Shown: one piece after another, positions 58,729-64,000 of the stretch
Position numbering within the stretch: the first letter of the stretch is position 1
Layout of the letters: each line of letters opens with the position of its first letter
NCBI RefSeq assembly: GCF_030687895.1
Contig: NZ_CP117452.1
Location: 4,580,501-4,644,500 of the forward strand
Origin: Pseudomonas sp. FP198
GTDB lineage: Bacteria; Pseudomonadota; Gammaproteobacteria; Pseudomonadales; Pseudomonadaceae
Length of the DNA stretch: 64,000 nucleotides
Reading direction: 5' to 3'
The notes under the pieces: generated by a model
The model's database searches: none
Seen by the model: only the letters and a program-made list of their open reading frames with translations
Told to the model about the DNA's origin: nothing
Made by a program: the position numbers and the translations under genes

Positions 58729-61700
58729 TCAGTTCACCCAGACGCGCGCGTTGCGGAACATGCGCATCCATGGCGCGTCTTCGTTCCAGTCGTCCGAACG
58801 CCACGAGTTCTGCACCGCGCGGAACACTCGCTCCGGGTGCGGCATCATGATCGTGACGCGGCCGTCGCGGCTGGTCAGGCCGGTGATCCCGCGTGGCGAG
58901 CCGTTCGGGTTGGCCGGGTAGGTTTCGGTGACCTTGCCATGGTTGTCGACAAAACGCAGCGACACACAACCGGACAGATCGGCTTCAAGCAAGGCTTCTT
59001 CGCTTTCGAATTCCGCATGTCCTTCGCCGTGGGCAATGGCGATCGGCATGCGCGAACCGGCCATGCCCTGCAGGAAGATCGAGTTCGACTCCTGCACCTG
59101 GACCATCGCCACGCGCGCTTCGAACTGCTCGGAGCGGTTGCGCACAAAGTGCGGCCAGAACTCGCTGCCCGGAATCAGCTCGTGCAGGTTGGACATCATC
59201 TGGCAACCGTTGCACACGCCGAGGGTGAAGCTGTCGGTGCGCTCGAAGAAGCCCTGGAACGCGTCGCGGGCGCGGCTGTTGAACAGCGCCGACTTGGCCC
59301 AGCCTTCACCGGCACCCAGCACGTCGCCGTAGGAGAAGCCGCCGCAAGCGACCATGCCCTTGAAGTCGTTCAGGTCGACACGGCCGGCGAGGATGTCGCT
59401 CATGTGCACGTCGATCGCGTTGAAGCCGGCGCGGTCGAACGCCGCGGCCATTTCCACCTGACCGTTGACGCCCTGCTCGCGCAGGACCGCCACTTGCGGA
59501 CGAATGCCTTTCTTGATGTAAGGCGCGGCCACGTTGTCGTTGACGTCGTAGCTGAGCTTGGCGCTCAGGCCCGGGTTGTCTTCTTCCAGGATCGCGTCGA
59601 ACTCCTGCTCGGCGCAGTCGGCGTTGTCGCGCAGACGCTGGATCTGGTAGCTGGTCTCGGCCCACTGGCGCTGCAACAGGCGGCGCTGGCCTTCGAAGAC
59701 GGTGTCGCCGTTGAAGGTGATGTTGATGTGGGCGTTGTTGATCGGCTGGCCGATCACCGAGACGCACTCGGCCAAGCCGGCGGCGCTGAACTGGGCGAGG
59801 ATATCCGGGGTGGCGTCCTGGCGAACCTGGATCACCGCACCGAGCTCTTCATTGAACAGGATGGCCGGGATTTCGCTGGCCGATTCGGCCACGCTGTCCA
59901 GGGTCAGGTTCAGGCCGCAGTGGCCAGCGAAGGCCATTTCCATCACGGTGGTCAGCAAGCCGCCATCGGAACGGTCGTGGTAGGCCAGCAGATGACCGTC
60001 GGCGTTGAGGCCCTGGATCACGGCGAAGAACGCCTTCAGGTCTTCGGCATCGTCAACGTCCGGGGCTTGCGAGCCGAGCTTGCCATGCACCTGGGCCAAG
60101 ATCGAGGCGCCCATGCGGTTCTGGCCACGGCCCAGGTCGATCAGGATCAGGTCGGTGGTGCCCTTGTCCATGCGCAGTTGCGGGGTCAGGGTCTGGCGGA
60201 TGTCGGTGACCGGGGCAAAGCCGGTCACGATCAGCGACAACGGTGAGGTGACGCTCTTGTCCAAGCCTTCATCGTTCCAGCGGGTGGCCATGGACATGGA
60301 GTCCTTGCCCACCGGAATGGTGATGCCCAGCTCAGGGCACAGCTCCATGCCGACCGCCTTGACGGTGTCGTACAGACGGGCATCTTCGCCCGGGTGACCG
60401 GCGGCGGACATCCAGTTGGCCGACAGCTTGATGTCGGAGATCTTGCCGATGCGCGAGGCCGCGATGTTGGTCAGGGTCTCGCCGATCGCCATGCGGCCCG
60501 ACGCCGGAGCGTCCAGCAGCGCCAGCGGGGTACGTTCGCCCATGGCCATGGCTTCGCCGGTGTAGACGTCGAAGCTGGTGGCAGTCACGGCCACGTCGGC
60601 CACCGGCACCTGCCATGGGCCGACCATCTGGTCGCGGGCCACGAGGCCGGTGATGGTGCGGTCGCCGATGGTGATCAGGAAGCTTTTGCTCGCCACGGCC
60701 GGGTGATGCAGGACGCGCTCGATGGAGTCGGCGATGTCGAGGGTGGACGGATCGAAATCATCCCCCAGCTCGGCTTCGCGGACGGCCGAACGGTGCATGC
60801 GCGGGGCTTTGCCCAGCAGCACTTCCAGCGGCATGTCCACCGGGCTGTTGCCGAAGTGGCTGTCGGTGACAGTCAGTTGCGGCTCGGCGGTGGCTTCGCC
60901 GACGACCGCGAACGGGCAACGCTCACGCTCGCAGATCGCCTTGAAGCGCTCGAAATCGGCCGGGCCGACCGCCAGGACGTAACGTTCCTGGGATTCGTTG
61001 CTCCAGATTTCGTGCGGGGCCATGCCCGGCTCGTCGTTCGGAATGTTGCGCAACTCGAAGCGGCCACCACGACCGCCGTCGTTGACCAGTTCCGGGAAGG
61101 CGTTGGACAGGCCGCCCGCGCCGACGTCATGGATGAAGCTGATGGGGTTCTGCTCGCCCAGTTGCCAGCAACGGTCGATGACTTCCTGGCAGCGGCGTTC
61201 CATTTCCGGGTTTTCGCGCTGGACCGAGGCGAAGTCCAGGTCCGCCGAGCTGGTGCCGGTGGCCATGGAGGAAGCGGCGCCGCCACCCAGGCCGATCAGC
61301 ATGGCCGGGCCGCCGAGGACGATCAGCTTGGAGCCGACCAGGATCTCGCCCTTCTGTACGTGTTCGGCGCGGATGTTGCCCATGCCGCCGGCGAGCATGA
61401 TCGGCTTGTGATAGCCACGAACCTCTTCGCCGCGCGGGGTGTTGATGGACTGCTCGAAAGTACGGAAGTAACCGGTCAGGGCCGGACGGCCGAATTCGTT
61501 GTTGAATGCCGCGCCGCCGAGCGGGCCTTCGATCATGATGTCGAGGGCGTTGACGATGCGCTCAGGCTTGCCGTAAGGCTTTTCCCACGGCTGTTCAAAG
61601 CCCGGGATCTGCAGGTTCGACACGGTGAAGCCGGTCAGGCCGGCCTTGGGCTTGGCGCCACGGCCGGTAGCGCCTTCGTCGCGGATCTCGCCACCGGAAC

Positions 61701-62625
61701 CGGTGGACGCGCCCGGGAACGGGGCGATGGCGGTCGGGTGGTTGTGGGTCTCGACCTTCATCAGGATGTGCACCGGCTCCTGGACCGCACCGTACTGGCG
61801 GGTCTCAGGGTTCGGGTAGAAGCGGCCGGCAACGTTGCCGACGATCACCGCCGCGTTGTCCTTGTAGGCCGACAGCACACCTTCGTTGTGCATCTGGTAG
61901 GTGTTCTTGATCATGCCGAACAGGCTTTTTTCCTGGCTCTGGCCATCAATGTCCCAACTGGCGTTGAAGATCTTGTGGCGGCAGTGCTCGGAGTTGGCCT
62001 GGGCGAACATCATCAGTTCAATGTCGTGCGGGTTGCGCTGCAAGCCCTGGAAGGCATTGACCAGGTAATCGATCTCGTCTTCGGCCAGGGCCAGGCCCAG
62101 CTCGGCGTTGGCTTTTTCCAGCGCGGCGCGGCCACCGCCCAGCACATCGATAGCGGTCAGCGGCTTGGGTTCGGCGTGGCTGAACAGGCCGGCGGCCTGC
62201 TCCAGGTTGCCCAGCACGACTTGGGTCATGCGGTCATGCAGGCCATCGGCAATCAGCTGGGCCTCGGCCTCGCTGAACTCACCGGCGACATAAAAGGCAA
62301 TGCCACGCTCCAGACGCTGGATTTTCGCCAGGCCGCAATTGCGCGCGATGTCGCTGGCCTTGCTCGACCACGGCGAAATGGTGCCGAAACGCGGCAGTAC
62401 CAGGAACAGACGACCGGTCGGCTCCTGGACGGGAACGCTGGGACCGTACTTCAGAAGGCGCGCGAGCACCTGCTGTTCGTCGCCGGTCAAACCGCCGGTG
62501 ACTTCGGCGAAGTGAGCGAATTCAGCATACAAGCCACTGACAGCCGGAACCTTCTGGCTCAGTTGCTCAAGGAGTTTGCTGTGGCGAAAGGCAGAAAGGG
62601 CAGGAGCGCCGCGCAGGATCAACAT
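58729..62625 (-). CDS. purL: Phosphoribosylformylglycinamidine synthase (large type)
   Basis: This 1298-residue enzyme converts FGAR, glutamine and ATP to FGAM in purine synthesis. It has the N-terminal PurS-like domain, two AIRS-type halves ([54 protein letters not shown]) and a C-terminal glutaminase with the nucleophile Cys in [13 protein letters not shown] and the His/Glu in AHGEGHAEF. The size matches E. coli PurL. The start is the [14 protein letters not shown] methionine; 15 in-frame codons upstream are not supported. It diverges from mltF and is followed by a NIF3-like gene. Confidence 0.97.
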   Translation of the reverse strand: MLILRGAPALSAFRHSKLLEQLSQKVPAVSGLYAEFAHFAEVTGGLTGDEQQVLARLLKYGPSVPVQEPTGRLFLVLPRFGTISPWSSKASDIARNCGLAKIQRLERGIAFYVAGEFSEAEAQLIADGLHDRMTQVVLGNLEQAAGLFSHAEPKPLTAIDVLGGGRAALEKANAELGLALAEDEIDYLVNAFQGLQRNPHDIELMMFAQANSEHCRHKIFNASWDIDGQSQEKSLFGMIKNTYQMHNEGVLSAYKDNAAVIVGNVAGRFYPNPETRQYGAVQEPVHILMKVETHNHPTAIAPFPGASTGSGGEIRDEGATGRGAKPKAGLTGFTVSNLQIPGFEQPWEKPYGKPERIVNALDIMIEGPLGGAAFNNEFGRPALTGYFRTFEQSINTPRGEEVRGYHKPIMLAGGMGNIRAEHVQKGEILVGSKLIVLGGPAMLIGLGGGAASSMATGTSSADLDFASVQRENPEMERRCQEVIDRCWQLGEQNPISFIHDVGAGGLSNAFPELVNDGGRGGRFELRNIPNDEPGMAPHEIWSNESQERYVLAVGPADFERFKAICERERCPFAVVGEATAEPQLTVTDSHFGNSPVDMPLEVLLGKAPRMHRSAVREAELGDDFDPSTLDIADSIERVLHHPAVASKSFLITIGDRTITGLVARDQMVGPWQVPVADVAVTATSFDVYTGEAMAMGERTPLALLDAPASGRMAIGETLTNIAASRIGKISDIKLSANWMSAAGHPGEDARLYDTVKAVGMELCPELGITIPVGKDSMSMATRWNDEGLDKSVTSPLSLIVTGFAPVTDIRQTLTPQLRMDKGTTDLILIDLGRGQNRMGASILAQVHGKLGSQAPDVDDAEDLKAFFAVIQGLNADGHLLAYHDRSDGGLLTTVMEMAFAGHCGLNLTLDSVAESASEIPAILFNEELGAVIQVRQDATPDILAQFSAAGLAECVSVIGQPINNAHINITFNGDTVFEGQRRLLQRQWAETSYQIQRLRDNADCAEQEFDAILEEDNPGLSAKLSYDVNDNVAAPYIKKGIRPQVAVLREQGVNGQVEMAAAFDRAGFNAIDVHMSDILAGRVDLNDFKGMVACGGFSYGDVLGAGEGWAKSALFNSRARDAFQGFFERTDSFTLGVCNGCQMMSNLHELIPGSEFWPHFVRNRSEQFEARVAMVQVQESNSIFLQGMAGSRMPIAIAHGEGHAEFESEEALLEADLSGCVSLRFVDNHGKVTETYPANPNGSPRGITGLTSRDGRVTIMMPHPERVFRAVQNSWRSDDWNEDAPWMRMFRNARVWVN

Positions 62626-64000
<1,375 letters not shown>

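Overview
The window looks like chromosome of a fluorescens-group Pseudomonas. The evidence is the high GC and codon use, two abundant Pseudomonas-type REP families, a DUF6124-type gene, PQQ glucose dehydrogenase, and a purT ... nagRA-SIS-PTS ... purL-mltF gene order that, from memory, matches the PA3751-PA3764 region of P. aeruginosa. I see no rRNA, tRNA, CRISPR array, prophage or classical IS element.

Layout. 0-7 kb: class I fumarase, then a DctB/DctD-type (MifS/MifR-like) two-component system and an alpha-ketoglutarate permease. The permease has a textbook sigma-54 promoter and two phased palindromes upstream. 7-17 kb: ordinary accessory metabolism and regulation: flavin reductase, ABM monooxygenase, AraC regulator, a ThDP-dependent decarboxylase (2-ketoarginine decarboxylase-like) divergent from a LysR regulator, a secreted alpha/beta hydrolase, MetR, and a Nudix-LysE-GNAT operon. 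17-27 kb: a signalling island. A receiver-HD-GYP protein with a degenerate HD motif diverges from a five-gene, translationally coupled operon encoding two receiver-GGDEF-EAL proteins, a di-haem cytochrome c peroxidase, a membrane histidine kinase and a receiver-histidine kinase. The two GGDEF-EAL proteins are mirror images: one has GGDEF intact and EAL destroyed, the other EAL intact and GGDEF altered.

27-34 kb: a membrane-anchored glutamate-synthase-like FMN protein, a three-gene O-antigen glucosylation cassette (gtrA, gtrB and a GtrII-type transferase), and an amino acid permease. 34-45 kb: a RAYT transposase flanked by two nearly identical REP pairs, an unusual class A PBP-like protein, a YqjI/YqjH-like metal-responsive pair, a small VUT-type membrane protein, purT and gcd. 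45-48 kb: small housekeeping genes (VF530-like, Pr6Pr-like, DUF1289, gamma carbonic anhydrase, two Nudix hydrolases, an L,D-transpeptidase). 48.2-50.9 kb: an almost gene-free repeat hotspot. It holds three copies of a roughly 330-360 bp structured element with compensatory base changes in its hairpins, and a tandem 135-bp array of eight REPs, with one DUF6124-like gene between copies. 50.9-58 kb: a complete N-acetylglucosamine regulon (regulator, deacetylase, SIS-type deaminase, EIIA-HPr-EI fusion, EIIBC). 58-64 kb: a NIF3-like small protein, purL, and mltF, which runs off the window.

The strongest candidates for something not well described are the structured repeat element (48376-50645), the c-di-GMP/peroxidase signalling operon (17015-26976), and the RAYT with duplicated REP flanks (33803-34670). 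All nine convergent gene junctions in the window carry REP sequences.
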